Shown: piece by piece, positions 17,928 through 27,366 of the stretch | Layout of the letters: every line of letters begins with the position of its first letter | Position numbering within the stretch: position 1 is the stretch's first letter | From: an uncultured Alphaproteobacteria bacterium | GTDB lineage: Bacteria > Pseudomonadota > Alphaproteobacteria > UBA11222 | NCBI GenBank assembly: GCA_947258435.1 | Contig: CAMYID010000016.1 | Location: 1-64,000, forward strand | DNA: 64,000 nucleotides | Direction: 5' to 3' | Translations under genes and position numbers: made by a program | The notes under the pieces: generated by a model | Seen by the model: only the letters and a program-made list of their open reading frames with translations | Told to the model about the DNA's origin: nothing | Database searches by the model: none

Positions 17928-19409
17928 CTAACCCCGCAACCGCCGCAGCAGCCAGCCGCGCAGGGCGGGCGCCGCCAGTGCCGCCGCGCCAATCGACAGC
18001 ACCCCGCATACCATTATGAGCGCAGCGTCAAAGCCGCCCCCCGCCTGCACCAGCATCAACCCCCGGTGCAGCAAAGCCACAACCAGCAGCGCGGCGCATG
18101 CGGGCGGCAACACATCGCGCAGCCACAAAGCAAGCCTGAGACTGCCTGACAGTTGATAATGGCACAAAAGCGGAAAACCGGCCGCAAGCAGGGCATTCAC
18201 CGCCAGCCAGAGCCCCGCCGCCCCGATCGCCCCATACAGTTCGGCGACACGAACAAGCCCGGGCACAAGCACGACCACCGCCGCAAGATTGCAATAGAAG
18301 GCCAGCCGGGTGCCCCCATGGGCAAACAGCAGCGCATAAGGCAGAACCAGCAACCCGCTGCAACCGACCCCCAGGCTCAGCAGCCGCAATATCGGCGCCC
18401 CCGCCCCCGCCAGCGCCACGTCCTGCGTCCAGATCAACAGGATTTCGTGCGCGAAAAAGGCTACCGTAAGGGCAACCGGCAACACAATCACCGCCACGGC
18501 CTGCACCCCGAAACGATAGACCTCCCATAGCTCGGCGCTGTTTCCGCGCGCCACAAGCGCCGACAGCCGGGGGAAGAAGCTTGAGAAAATCGGGCTGCTG
18601 GCGCGCGCAATGACAAGCGCCAACATCGCCGCCAGCATGTAATGGCCAAGGGTTGCAAGCGGTAGCATCCGCCCCAGTACAAGCTTGTCAGCCTGCAACA
18701 GCACCGCCCCCAGCAGCGAAACCGCCCAGACCCCGCCGCTGAACCGCAGGATACCACGCAGCGCGGCCAGACGCGGTGCCTGCCGCGCGCCGCCACCAAG
18801 CCCGCGCCACAACATCGCCGCCAACACCCCCGCATGCAGGAAGGAGGCCGCCGCATGCCACAGGAAATAGGTTTCAAGCCGGGGCGGCAAAATCCACAGA
18901 ACAAGCGCCGCACCGCCCCAGCGCAGCACCGCGAATATCCCATTGACCGCATTCAGCGCCACATGCCGTTGCTGCCCCAACAAACCGCCATTATAGAGCG
19001 TGACCGGTAGCTGAAAGAGCAGCACAAGCCCCATCAGCGCAAAGATATGCGCAACCTGTTCGCCACCCACCTCATCCACGCCCAGCCAATGCTGCGCCAG
19101 CCAGGGCGACAGCAACCAGATGCCCAGCCCCATCGCCGCCGCCAGAGCGAAATAGGCAGATTCCATGGCCCGCAGCCGCGCCTGGCGCTGCGCCGGCGCG
19201 CTTGTCGAGGCCATCTCACGGTTGAGCGTTGTGCTCAATCCCCCATCGAGCAGCGCCATGACCCCGTAAAGACTTGCATAGATGCCGATCAGCGCAAACC
19301 GTTCGATACCGAGCAGATGCACATAAACCGGCAGAAACAGCACAGCGGCAAGCGCTGTCACCCCCTGCCCCATGAAGTTCGCCGCCAGATTGTGGCTAAG
19401 CCGTGCCAT
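17928..19409 (-). CDS. Polysaccharide flippase (Wzx/MATE-like, MOP superfamily)
   Basis: A 493-residue integral membrane protein with about 12-14 helices, opening ARLSHNLAANFMGQGVTALAAVLFLPVYVHLLG, as in lipid-linked oligosaccharide flippases. It has the typical central GxxxxDKLVLGRMLPLATLGHYMLA pattern. It would move an undecaprenyl- or lipid-linked glycan across the inner membrane. I chose ATG 19409, with AGGG and GGAGGG upstream; ATG 19481 is an alternative. No glycosyltransferase or polymerase genes lie nearby, so the glycan is unknown. Confidence 0.8.
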   Translation of the reverse strand: MARLSHNLAANFMGQGVTALAAVLFLPVYVHLLGIERFALIGIYASLYGVMALLDGGLSTTLNREMASTSAPAQRQARLRAMESAYFALAAAMGLGIWLLSPWLAQHWLGVDEVGGEQVAHIFALMGLVLLFQLPVTLYNGGLLGQQRHVALNAVNGIFAVLRWGGAALVLWILPPRLETYFLWHAAASFLHAGVLAAMLWRGLGGGARQAPRLAALRGILRFSGGVWAVSLLGAVLLQADKLVLGRMLPLATLGHYMLAAMLALVIARASSPIFSSFFPRLSALVARGNSAELWEVYRFGVQAVAVIVLPVALTVAFFAHEILLIWTQDVALAGAGAPILRLLSLGVGCSGLLVLPYALLFAHGGTRLAFYCNLAAVVVLVPGLVRVAELYGAIGAAGLWLAVNALLAAGFPLLCHYQLSGSLRLALWLRDVLPPACAALLVVALLHRGLMLVQAGGGFDAALIMVCGVLSIGAAALAAPALRGWLLRRLRG

Positions 19410-19631
19410 GTTCGCCCTGTCACCCTCCACGGCCGCCGCCGGCCGGCATGGCCGCCCCTGTTTCACGGCGGGATTCGTCATCGCCGGGATCGTGCCATGC
19501 CGCCACCGGTTTGAACAGTCAGCCAGGCCGCCACAGGCCGCCCCTTGCGCACAGCCGATACGGGCTGGCATAACCCGCAGCAGGCGCATCCGGCAAATCG
19601 GCAAGAGAAGGCGTGAGGGGAGCAACACAGA

Positions 19632-20789
19632 ATGAGCACCGCCAACATCACATTCGGCTTTAACGAAGAACAGAAGATCATGCGCGACAGCGTGCTGAGC
19701 CTGCTGGCGCGGGAATTGCCGGTCGAACGGATCAACGAACTCGACAAGGCCGGGGAATTTCCGCTCGACGCCTATGCCGCGCTTGCCGATGCGGGCTGGA
19801 TGGGGCTGCCTTTTCCTGAAAAATATGGCGGGATCGGCGGCAACTATAAGGATCTGACGGTTTTGACCGAGGCGCTCGGCTATCATGATACCGGACTTGC
19901 GGCAGGTTATCTTGTGACCGTTATCTATGCGGGGATGCATGTCTATCTGCATGGCAGCGAAGCAATGCGTGAGGAGTTTCTGCCGCAAATTATCTCAGGC
20001 GCCAAGAAACTCGCCCTCTGTTTGACCGAACCCGATACCGGATCGGATGCGGCAGGCATCAAGACGTTCGCCCGCCGCGACGGCGATGACTATGTGATCA
20101 ACGGGCAGAAAATCTACAATACAGGCGCTCATGTCGCCGATGCGGTGGTGCTGGCCGCGCGTACCGATCCTGACGCAACCGGCTATAAGGGGATGAGCCT
20201 GCTGCTTGTGGATACCGATCTGCCCGGCGTCACCATCCGCCCGATCGATGCGCTGGGCCGGCACACGATCAAGGCCAATCACTGCTTTTTCGAAGATGTG
20301 CGCATTCCCGCAAGCCGGGTGATCGGCGCTGAAAATAAAGGCTGGCACGATCTGATGGAATGCCTGAATGTCGAACGGCTTTGCCTGGCGGCTGCCGGCA
20401 CGGGCAATATTCAGCGGATCATCGAACATACCCGCGATTATGCGCAGCAGCGGATACAGTTCGGCCAGCCGATCAGCAAGTTTCAGGCCATCGCCCATAA
20501 ATTCGCCGATATGGAAACCGGCTGGCACACTTCACGGCAGATGAGCTTCCATGTGGCCGATATGCTCGATGCGGGGGAAAACCCGGTGATCGAAACCGCC
20601 ATCGCCAAGCTGCACGCAACCGACAGCTGCTGGAAAGCAGCGGATCTGGGCATGCAGATCATGGCAGGGGCGGGCTTCATCCTCGATTACAGCATGCAGC
20701 GGCTGTTCCGCGATGCGCGGGTCGGCACAATCGGCGGCGGCACCAATGAAATTCAGCGCAATGTGATCGCCAAGCAGATGGGGCTGTAA
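19632..20789 (+). CDS. Acyl-CoA dehydrogenase
   Basis: A 385-residue flavoprotein of the acyl-CoA dehydrogenase family. FAD-binding and substrate loops are seen in LCLTEPDTGSDAAGIKT and GQKIYNTGAHVADAVVLAAR. The C-terminal helical domain includes GAGFILDYSMQRLFRDARVGTIGGGTNEIQRNVIAKQMG, where the Gly in IGGGTNE marks the normal end of the active site. It oxidises an acyl-CoA to the enoyl-CoA and passes electrons to ETF. It is convergent with the amidohydrolase gene. Chain-length preference cannot be told. Confidence 0.93.
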   Translation: MSTANITFGFNEEQKIMRDSVLSLLARELPVERINELDKAGEFPLDAYAALADAGWMGLPFPEKYGGIGGNYKDLTVLTEALGYHDTGLAAGYLVTVIYAGMHVYLHGSEAMREEFLPQIISGAKKLALCLTEPDTGSDAAGIKTFARRDGDDYVINGQKIYNTGAHVADAVVLAARTDPDATGYKGMSLLLVDTDLPGVTIRPIDALGRHTIKANHCFFEDVRIPASRVIGAENKGWHDLMECLNVERLCLAAAGTGNIQRIIEHTRDYAQQRIQFGQPISKFQAIAHKFADMETGWHTSRQMSFHVADMLDAGENPVIETAIAKLHATDSCWKAADLGMQIMAGAGFILDYSMQRLFRDARVGTIGGGTNEIQRNVIAKQMGL

Positions 20790-20837
20790 CTTTCAGACAG
20801 CCCGGCCCCATCTGTTCCCGGGTTATTGCTCAAGCGC

Positions 20838-22571
20838 CTATTCCGCGGCCATCGCCGCCTTTGTGCGCGCCGCGTTGCCGCCATACCGCAGCAACCTGCC
20901 CGAATAACGATCCGTCTCCCGATCATCCTTGATCGTGATCCCGCCATTCACAAATACATAGCGGTAGCCGCTGGCGCGCTGGATCCGCCGCCATTCGCCG
21001 CCCGGCAAATCATGGGCAACCTCGCTCTCGCGGACCGCAAGCGCATCATAATCATAGATCACGATATCGGCGGCCTTGCCTTCCTGCAAAACGCCCCGAT
21101 CCTCGAATCCCGCGACCATCGCCGGCAACGCCGAGAGCCGCCAATGCGCCTCCTCAAGGCTGATCATATTATGGGTACGGACGATCTTGACCAGTGTTTC
21201 GGTCGGGTACCGCCCGGCGGTCAGGAACTTGGTATGCGCCCCGCCATCGGACACACCGAACAGGATATAGGGGTTATCCACAATCTCCCTGAGATAGTCG
21301 ATCCTGCCATTGGGTGGTGCAGCAAAAAACTCCGTCTCCAGATTATCGGCCACCGCGATATCGAGCATGGCATCGACCGGATGCTTGCCGGTCAGCTCCG
21401 CCACATGCTGCAATGTGTGATCGAGATAGGGTTCGGTCCCGGCGCTTTTCGGACCGGTGACGACAATCCCCGGAAGCGGCCCGACCGCGGCCATCGGCAT
21501 GCGCCGCCTAAGCCCTTCGCGGCGGGCGGGATCGGAAAGCTTGGCAAGCCTTTCCGCCTTTGTGCCGACTGTTGCCTCGCGCCATTCGGCGACATCGTCA
21601 AACAGGTTCCAGTCCTCGAACGAGAAGGTGAAGCCGGCATCCGTCGTCAGGCCCTGGCCGTAGACACGCACACCGCGCGCGCGGCAGTCTTCAAGCCATT
21701 TCAGCGTCGCGCGATGAATTTCAGGCCGGTGATCGACCGCCTGCACCACATTGTAAAGCATGGGGCGGCCGGAAATTTCGGCAAGCTCCTCAAGATGCCG
21801 GCGGTCCGCCTCCACATCGCCGGAAGCCAGGATCATCTGCATGAAGCCCTGATTGCGCGCGCGCAACACACGCGCAAGCGCGCGACAGGTATCGTCATGC
21901 ATCACATCGGTCGCCATGGCGGTGCCGTCATAATCGACCTGTACGGGCGCGGGCCCGGTCGGCGGCAACCGTTGCGCCGACCAGCCACACGCCCCCGCAT
22001 CAAGCGCTTCCTCCAGCATGGCGCAGATCTGCGCTTCTTCTTCCGGCGTCGGTTTCCGGCCCGCCTTCGCATCCTCAAGCCCAAGCACCCAGATCAGGAT
22101 CGGCGCAATCGGCACATAGGGCAGAATATTGATTGCCTTGGGCGTGCGCTCGACACTGTCGAGATATTCGGGGAAGCTGACCCAGTCCCAGGGCATGCCC
22201 TGACGCATGGATTCAAGGGGGATCGCCTCGACCCGCGTCATGGTCAGCATGGCGCGTTCGCGCATCTCCGGCGCGACGGGCGCAAAACCAAAACCGCAAT
22301 TGCCGATCACGACGGATGTAATGCCGTGCCAGCTCGACAAGCTGCAGTAAGGGTCCCAGAAAAGCTGCGCATCGTAGTGGGTATGCAGATCGATGAAGCC
22401 GGGCGCCACATGCAGCCCGTCCGCATCGACCAGCATGTCAGCCTCGGACGCATCGATATGACCAATGCGTGCGATGACACCGTCCTTGATCGCGATATCG
22501 GCGCGATAACGCGGGATACGGGTCCCGTCGAAAATCATGCCGTTCTTGATGACTGTATCGAATTGGGCCAA
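20838..22571 (-). CDS. D-aminoacylase-type amidohydrolase
   Basis: A 577-residue metal-dependent hydrolase of the amidohydrolase superfamily, close to N-acyl-D-amino-acid deacylases. The first metal motif is FIDLHTHYDAQLFWDP. The following WHGITSVVIGNCGFGFAP block is a hallmark of this subgroup. A late GVSDGGAHTKF supplies the conserved Asp/His region. The C-terminal beta-sandwich segment KAADIVIYDYDAL and GGEWRRIQRASGYRYVFVNG is standard. Related proteins hydrolyse acylated D-amino acids or cyclic amides; substrate here is unknown. Confidence 0.85.
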   Translation of the reverse strand: MAQFDTVIKNGMIFDGTRIPRYRADIAIKDGVIARIGHIDASEADMLVDADGLHVAPGFIDLHTHYDAQLFWDPYCSLSSWHGITSVVIGNCGFGFAPVAPEMRERAMLTMTRVEAIPLESMRQGMPWDWVSFPEYLDSVERTPKAINILPYVPIAPILIWVLGLEDAKAGRKPTPEEEAQICAMLEEALDAGACGWSAQRLPPTGPAPVQVDYDGTAMATDVMHDDTCRALARVLRARNQGFMQMILASGDVEADRRHLEELAEISGRPMLYNVVQAVDHRPEIHRATLKWLEDCRARGVRVYGQGLTTDAGFTFSFEDWNLFDDVAEWREATVGTKAERLAKLSDPARREGLRRRMPMAAVGPLPGIVVTGPKSAGTEPYLDHTLQHVAELTGKHPVDAMLDIAVADNLETEFFAAPPNGRIDYLREIVDNPYILFGVSDGGAHTKFLTAGRYPTETLVKIVRTHNMISLEEAHWRLSALPAMVAGFEDRGVLQEGKAADIVIYDYDALAVRESEVAHDLPGGEWRRIQRASGYRYVFVNGGITIKDDRETDRYSGRLLRYGGNAARTKAAMAAE

Positions 22572-22854
22572 TGTCCCCTCCCTTCGCGGACGCGAGGGCC
22601 CGCCTGTTCCGTCTGCGCGGTTCCGCCTGTCCGGTACGGTTACTCACGGGACGCAACAAGAGAAGAACGGGTGGACTGCACTGTACCGGCGGGGACCGTG
22701 ACGGCTTATTATAACTGCATTTTATAACTGCATTGCCGCAGTCGCCTGTTATGCCACACGCAACGGTCCCGCAATCGGCCGGCGATGTCAACAAGCGCGG
22801 GTCATATTACCCCGGCCTGCAAAATGCCGGATGGGGTCAAAAATCTGTGACAAA

Positions 22855-22905
22855 TGACATATATGTCAATTTCTGTTGGCAAGTTTTTCATCTATTGAAT
22901 ATATT
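22855..22905 (+). promoter_or_regulatory. Operator-like palindrome and sigma-70-like promoter for the di-iron protein gene
   Basis: A perfect 14-base palindrome TGACATATATGTCA (22855-22868) is followed by TTGGCA (22876-22881), 18 bases, then TATATT (22900-22905). This gives a plausible -35/-10 pair with a regulator site just upstream. The 484-base divergent region 22572-23055 also holds a short repeat TTATAACTGCATT-like stretch near 22710-22732. No ORF of note was seen in it. Confidence 0.5.
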
Positions 22906-23055
22906 GTCGGTAGAAAAACGGAGTTAAGCGACACGCCCCAGTCGGACGCGTCGGACAATAAGCCAGTTCCGAAAGGGTGTTATCCCGAACGGGCAACCTG
23001 ATCCCAATATATCGGCTATCGCAGCCAAATCGTGTGAGCGCTTAAGGAGGATAGG

Positions 23056-24159
23056 ATGAAGCATATTACTGTTGATGACGCGTTTGAAACCGTCGATCAC
23101 GATGATTTCCCGGCCATGCTTGAAGTCAACCGCTACGGCAAACGGTCAAGCGCGTTCGACAAGATCATCTCCGCCACCCATGACCATTTCTGGGACCCGC
23201 TGGATAAGAAATATATCGATTTCACCCAGCCATTCGACATGAAGAACGAATATCTGGTGGACCCGAAACTGACCGCCGAGCTGCAGACCGCGGTGGCCGA
23301 CAAGCTTGACGAGGGGCAGAAAATCCACCTCGCCAACCGGCTGCAGCAATATCAGCTCTCCTCGATCCTGCATGGCGAACAGGGCGCGCTGAACATGTCG
23401 GCCAGCCTGTGCCATATCATGCTGGACCCCGGCGCGCAGGAATATGCTTCCAACCAGTGCCGCGAGGAAGCGCGCCATGTAACCGGCTTCACCCAGTATA
23501 TCAAGCATCGCTGGGGCCGACCCGAGCCTGTTGGCGGTTTTCTGCGCAACCTGCTGATCGAGCTTGTGGGCAGCGGCCTGGTCTGGAAGAAGATCGTCGG
23601 CCTGCAGATGGTGCTGGAAGGCCTCGCCATGGGTGTGTTCGCCTCCTACTTTCAGTATGCGAACGACCCGGTGCTTGTGCGGCTGATGCAGCTCACCATG
23701 ACCGATGAGGCATTCCATCACAAATTCGGCAAGATCTGGGCCGATAAAACGATCCCGCATATCGAGGCTGAAGCCCGCGATCAGATTGAGGACTGGGCGA
23801 TGGAAGTTTACCAGTCGCTGCTGATCAATCTCAGCGATCCCGAGCAGAAGCAGCATATCTATGCCGAGGTCGGGCTGGACTGGCAGGAGGTGAAGAATGC
23901 CATGCTCGAAGCCTTTACCGACGATTTCCGGCGCGAGCAGATGCAGGAAAGCACCAACATCTTCCGCGTTCTGATCAAGACCCTGCTGAAAGCCAACATC
24001 ATCACCAACCGGACCGCCGGTTTCTATTCCGGCTGGGTCGATATGGAAGAGTTGAAGGCGGAAGGCGATCAGATGGTCGGCGACGTGATCGCCGAAGACG
24101 GGATCAAATTCCTCAAACAGGTCAATGGCACGGGCGGTGCCGTGATGGCGGCTGAATAA
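23056..24159 (+). CDS. Ferritin-like di-iron protein of unknown substrate
   Basis: A 367-residue helical protein with a complete di-iron site: E108, E138xxH141, E188 and E218xxH221. The two E-to-ExxH spacings are both 30 residues, as expected for a four-helix bundle of the ferritin-like/R2-like/AurF-like superfamily. Such proteins act as oxygenases, desaturases or N-oxygenases. I cannot assign a substrate. AAGGAGGAT precedes the ATG. It has its own promoter-like region and a strong terminator, so it is probably a single-gene unit; an acyl-CoA ligase gene follows 280 bases later. Confidence 0.8.
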   Translation: MKHITVDDAFETVDHDDFPAMLEVNRYGKRSSAFDKIISATHDHFWDPLDKKYIDFTQPFDMKNEYLVDPKLTAELQTAVADKLDEGQKIHLANRLQQYQLSSILHGEQGALNMSASLCHIMLDPGAQEYASNQCREEARHVTGFTQYIKHRWGRPEPVGGFLRNLLIELVGSGLVWKKIVGLQMVLEGLAMGVFASYFQYANDPVLVRLMQLTMTDEAFHHKFGKIWADKTIPHIEAEARDQIEDWAMEVYQSLLINLSDPEQKQHIYAEVGLDWQEVKNAMLEAFTDDFRREQMQESTNIFRVLIKTLLKANIITNRTAGFYSGWVDMEELKAEGDQMVGDVIAEDGIKFLKQVNGTGGAVMAAE

Positions 24160-24214
24160 ACCGCGACAGACCCGTCCGGCAGCGCCCTCACCGGCGCTGC
24201 CGCCCGAACACCCC

Positions 24215-24252
24215 AAACCTCCGTTCGCGGTGTACTGCGGCGGAGGTTTTTT
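24215..24252 (+). terminator. Intrinsic terminator after the di-iron protein gene
   Basis: Arms AAACCTCCG (24215-24223) and CGGAGGTTT (24241-24249) pair perfectly over nine bases with a 17-base loop. The stem end runs into TTTTTT. Confidence 0.88.
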
Positions 24253-24439
24253 ATGTCGCCCCCCTTTATCGCCCCCCCATGCCGTACGATGCCGGACCGT
24301 GCCATAACTTGCCATTGCAACTGCCTCGTGACACGGGCTTCCCAAAACCGCTATTCTTCCTGCGCAACAAGAGCAATAACCGGGACCGGCGCGCAATCTG
24401 ACAGCTGACGCCCGGTCGGCCTGAGTGGGGAGGATATCA

Positions 24440-26092
24440 ATGCCCGTCGAGTTACAGTCTATTTTGCCGCAAAGCCGGATCGAGGCGATGGAAAAGTCCG
24501 GCGAATGGCCGAACTATATGGCGACCGACCTGCTGGACGCGGTCGCTGCAAAATCCCCGGATGCGGTGGCGATCACGGGCTTCAATTCGATGCGCGGGCA
24601 GCGTGAGACGATCAGCTTCGAGCGGCTGCGGATGATGGTCAACCGCATTGCATTGGGTCTTGTGCATTTTGGCGTCGAAAAAGGCGATGTGGTGTCCTAC
24701 CAGATCCCCAATTGGTGGGAATTCGCGGCACTGCACCTGGCCTGCCTCAGGATCGGCGCGATTACCAACCCTGTCATGCCGATCTTCCGCGAGCGCGAGC
24801 TGTCCTTCATGCTGTCCTTCGCGGAATCGAAAATCGTCTTCGTGCCGCAGGAATTCCGCGGCTTCGACCATCTTGCCATGATGGAAGGGCTGCGTTCCGA
24901 TCTGCCGGCCCTGAGCCGTATTTTCGCATTGGGCGGCAAGGGCGAGAAAAGTTTCGAGGCGAATTTCATCGACCGCGCCTGGGAGGAGGAGATGAATATG
25001 CAGGCCATCTTCGCAGAGCGGCGGATGAGCCCCAACGATGTCAACGAACTCCTCTATACCTCGGGCACGACGGGTCAGCCCAAGGGCGTGATGCATACAT
25101 CCAATACCCAGTTCGCCAATGTCAAACCCTATGCCGAACGGCTGGCGTTGTCGGGGGAGCGCGATGTGGTGCTGATGTCATCTCCCCTCGCCCATCAGAC
25201 GGGCTTTCTTTACGGCATATTGATGCCGCTCATGCTCGGCACCAAAGTCGTTTATCAGGATATCTGGGACCCTGCCGGCGCCGCCAAGCTGATCGAGGAG
25301 GAAAAGGTGACCTTCACCATGGCCTCCACCCCGTTTCTGGCCGATCTGACCGATACCCCGGCGGTGCGCGAATGCGATATCAGCAGCCTGCGGATCTTCC
25401 TGTGCGCCGGGGCCCCGATTCCGCGTGTGCTTGCCGAACGCGCCAGCAAGGAACTTGATGTCATCGTGCTGTCGGGCTGGGGGATGACGGAAAATGGCGC
25501 GGTCACGACGACCGAACCCAACGATCCACCCGAAAAGGTATTCCAGACGGATGGCAAACCCCTGCCCGGAATCGAGGTCCGCATCGTCGACCCGCAGGGC
25601 AACATCGCCCCCAACGGGGAAGAAGGGCTATTACAGGCACGCGGCATTTCCGCCTTTGTGGGCTATCTGAAAAAACCCGAACTTCACGGCACGGACGATC
25701 AGGGCTGGTTCGATACCGGCGATTATGCGCGGATGGACGATGACGGCTATATCCGCATCACCGGTCGCGCCAAGGACATCATCATTCGCGGTGGTGAAAA
25801 TGTGCCTGTGGTCGAGGTGGAGGAACTGCTCTACCGGCATCCCGCCATTATTGACGCGGCGGTGGTCGCCATGCCCGACCCCCGGCTGGGGGAGCGCGGC
25901 TGCGCCTTTGTCACCCTGGCGGAAGGGCACGAACTGACCCTTGAGGACATGGTGGCCTATCTGCGCGACAACAAGATCGCGCGCAACTATCTGCCCGAAC
26001 GGCTGGAGGTCATCGGGGAAATGCCCCGCACCGCCAGCGGCAAGATTCAGAAATTCAAGCTGCGCGAGATGGCAAAGGATTTTTCAGTCTGA
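24440..26092 (+). CDS. Acyl-CoA synthetase (class I adenylate-forming, AMP-dependent)
   Basis: A 550-residue ligase that activates a carboxylic acid to its CoA thioester through an acyl-AMP. Core motifs are visible: P-loop LLYTSGTTGQPKGVMHT, GWGMTENG (A5), the hinge ITGRAKDIIIRGGENV, and the A10 lysine in RTASGKIQKFKLRE. The sequence resembles cyclohexanecarboxylate/medium-chain acid CoA ligases more than long-chain FadD (recognition only). ATG 24440 has GGGGAGGA upstream; the upstream GTG 24425 is rejected. The NUDIX gene starts 24 bases after its stop, suggesting an operon. Confidence 0.9.
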   Translation: MPVELQSILPQSRIEAMEKSGEWPNYMATDLLDAVAAKSPDAVAITGFNSMRGQRETISFERLRMMVNRIALGLVHFGVEKGDVVSYQIPNWWEFAALHLACLRIGAITNPVMPIFRERELSFMLSFAESKIVFVPQEFRGFDHLAMMEGLRSDLPALSRIFALGGKGEKSFEANFIDRAWEEEMNMQAIFAERRMSPNDVNELLYTSGTTGQPKGVMHTSNTQFANVKPYAERLALSGERDVVLMSSPLAHQTGFLYGILMPLMLGTKVVYQDIWDPAGAAKLIEEEKVTFTMASTPFLADLTDTPAVRECDISSLRIFLCAGAPIPRVLAERASKELDVIVLSGWGMTENGAVTTTEPNDPPEKVFQTDGKPLPGIEVRIVDPQGNIAPNGEEGLLQARGISAFVGYLKKPELHGTDDQGWFDTGDYARMDDDGYIRITGRAKDIIIRGGENVPVVEVEELLYRHPAIIDAAVVAMPDPRLGERGCAFVTLAEGHELTLEDMVAYLRDNKIARNYLPERLEVIGEMPRTASGKIQKFKLREMAKDFSV

Positions 26093-26115
26093 AACGGGCA
26101 AAGGGGGACAGGCCG

Positions 26116-26739
26116 GTGAACTATTGTGTCGATGAAGGGCTGCGCACCGCACTGCACCGCAATGTCAGTGATTTCCCCAACCGCAACAGCCTTGATGACG
26201 GGCTGAAACATGCGGCGGTTACCCTGACAGTTGTCGATAACACACAAGGCGAAGGCGCGATCCTGCTGACGCGCCGCTCGGCGCGTCTCAACGCGCATAA
26301 GGGGCAATGGGCCTTGCCGGGCGGCCGGCTCGACCCCGGGGAGACGCCGGTCGAGGCGGCGCTGCGCGAACTGCATGAGGAAATCGGCATTGAACTTGGC
26401 GAAGAAAGCGTACTGGGCCTGCTCGACGACTACCCGACCCGCTCAGGCTACCTGATCACGCCCGTCGTTATATGGGCAGGGGCGGGCATGACGCTTAATC
26501 CGAACCCGGATGAGGTTGCCTCGGTCCACCATATCAGCTTTACCGAGCTTAACCGCCCTGATTCCCCGGTCTTTTTCGATATTCCCGAAAGCGACCGTCC
26601 GGTCATCCGCGTACTGGTCGAAGACAGCTTCGTTCACGCCCCCACAGCCGCTGTCATGCACCAGTTCTCTGAAGTTTGCATCAATGGGCGACACACCCGG
26701 GTCGATCATTTCGAACAACCCGTATTCGCGTGGAAATAA
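26116..26739 (+). CDS. NUDIX hydrolase, CoA pyrophosphatase-like
   Basis: A 207-residue NUDIX protein. The Nudix box GGRLDPGETPVEAALRELHEEIGIEL is complete, with its REL-EE metal-binding residues. The preceding LNAHKGQWALPGG resembles the CoA-pyrophosphatase signature (LRxHxGQVxFPGG). It may therefore cleave CoA or acyl-CoA, which would fit its place between an acyl-CoA ligase and an isomerase gene. The start is GTG 26116 (NYCVDEG). Substrate inferred only from motif and context. Confidence 0.82.
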   Translation: MNYCVDEGLRTALHRNVSDFPNRNSLDDGLKHAAVTLTVVDNTQGEGAILLTRRSARLNAHKGQWALPGGRLDPGETPVEAALRELHEEIGIELGEESVLGLLDDYPTRSGYLITPVVIWAGAGMTLNPNPDEVASVHHISFTELNRPDSPVFFDIPESDRPVIRVLVEDSFVHAPTAAVMHQFSEVCINGRHTRVDHFEQPVFAWK

Positions 26740-26763
26740 ACACATAGCAATGGAAGTAATCCC

Positions 26764-27366
26764 ATGGCCAGACTGGAATTCTTTTTTGACTGCTCAAGCC
26801 CCTGGACCTATCTCGCCTTCAGCCGGATCGAGGCGATTGCTGAGCGGGCGAATGCCGAACTGATCTGGAAACCTTTCCTGGTCGGCGGTGTGTTCAACAA
26901 GGTCAATCAGGAACTTTACGCCCAGCGCGACAATCCGAACCCCGTAAAGGCGCGCTATATGAACAAGGACTTGCAGGACTGGGCACGTTATTGCGGGGTC
27001 ACGATCCGCTGGCCCGACTTTCATCCCGCCCGCGCGGTCGACTGCATGCGCGGCGCATTCGTCGCGATGGATGAGGGGAAACTGCCCGCCTATGCCCGCG
27101 CCCTGTTCGAAGCCTATTGGGGCGAAACCCGCGATATCGGCCAGCAGGAGGTGCTTGCCGATATCTGCCGGCAAGTCGGCCTTGATCCGGATCACTATTT
27201 CCGCCGCATCGGCGCGCAGGATGTGAAAGACAGACTGCGCGCCAACACGGAAGAGGCGATCGAACGCGGTGCGTTCGGATCGCCGACGATATATGTCAAT
27301 GGCGACGATATGTATTTTGGCAATGACCGGCTGCCGCTGGTCGAGGCCGCGCTCGGCGCGGGCTAG
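26764..27366 (+). CDS. 2-hydroxychromene-2-carboxylate isomerase-like (DsbA/GST-kappa fold)
   Basis: A 200-residue protein of the HCCA isomerase/kappa-GST family in the thioredoxin fold. The N-terminus LEFFFDCSSPWTYLAF carries the catalytic Ser in the usual place. A cis-Pro loop GAFGSPTIYVNGDDMYFGNDRL lies near the C-terminus. True HCCA isomerases act in naphthalene degradation with glutathione, but many members have other roles. It lies 24 bases after the NUDIX gene and ends 4 bases into the convergent PCuAC gene. Confidence 0.87.
   Translation: MARLEFFFDCSSPWTYLAFSRIEAIAERANAELIWKPFLVGGVFNKVNQELYAQRDNPNPVKARYMNKDLQDWARYCGVTIRWPDFHPARAVDCMRGAFVAMDEGKLPAYARALFEAYWGETRDIGQQEVLADICRQVGLDPDHYFRRIGAQDVKDRLRANTEEAIERGAFGSPTIYVNGDDMYFGNDRLPLVEAALGAG

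Noticed and set aside
20826-22727. A 633-codon open frame on the plus strand opposite the amidohydrolase gene
   Set aside because: It is an exact antisense shadow of a clear D-aminoacylase-type gene; its translation is Arg/His/Pro-rich with no recognisable domain, as expected for GC-rich third-position bias.
23146-24396. A 416-codon open frame antisense to the di-iron protein gene
   Set aside because: The sense strand has a complete di-iron motif, good ribosome site and terminator; the antisense frame lacks any.
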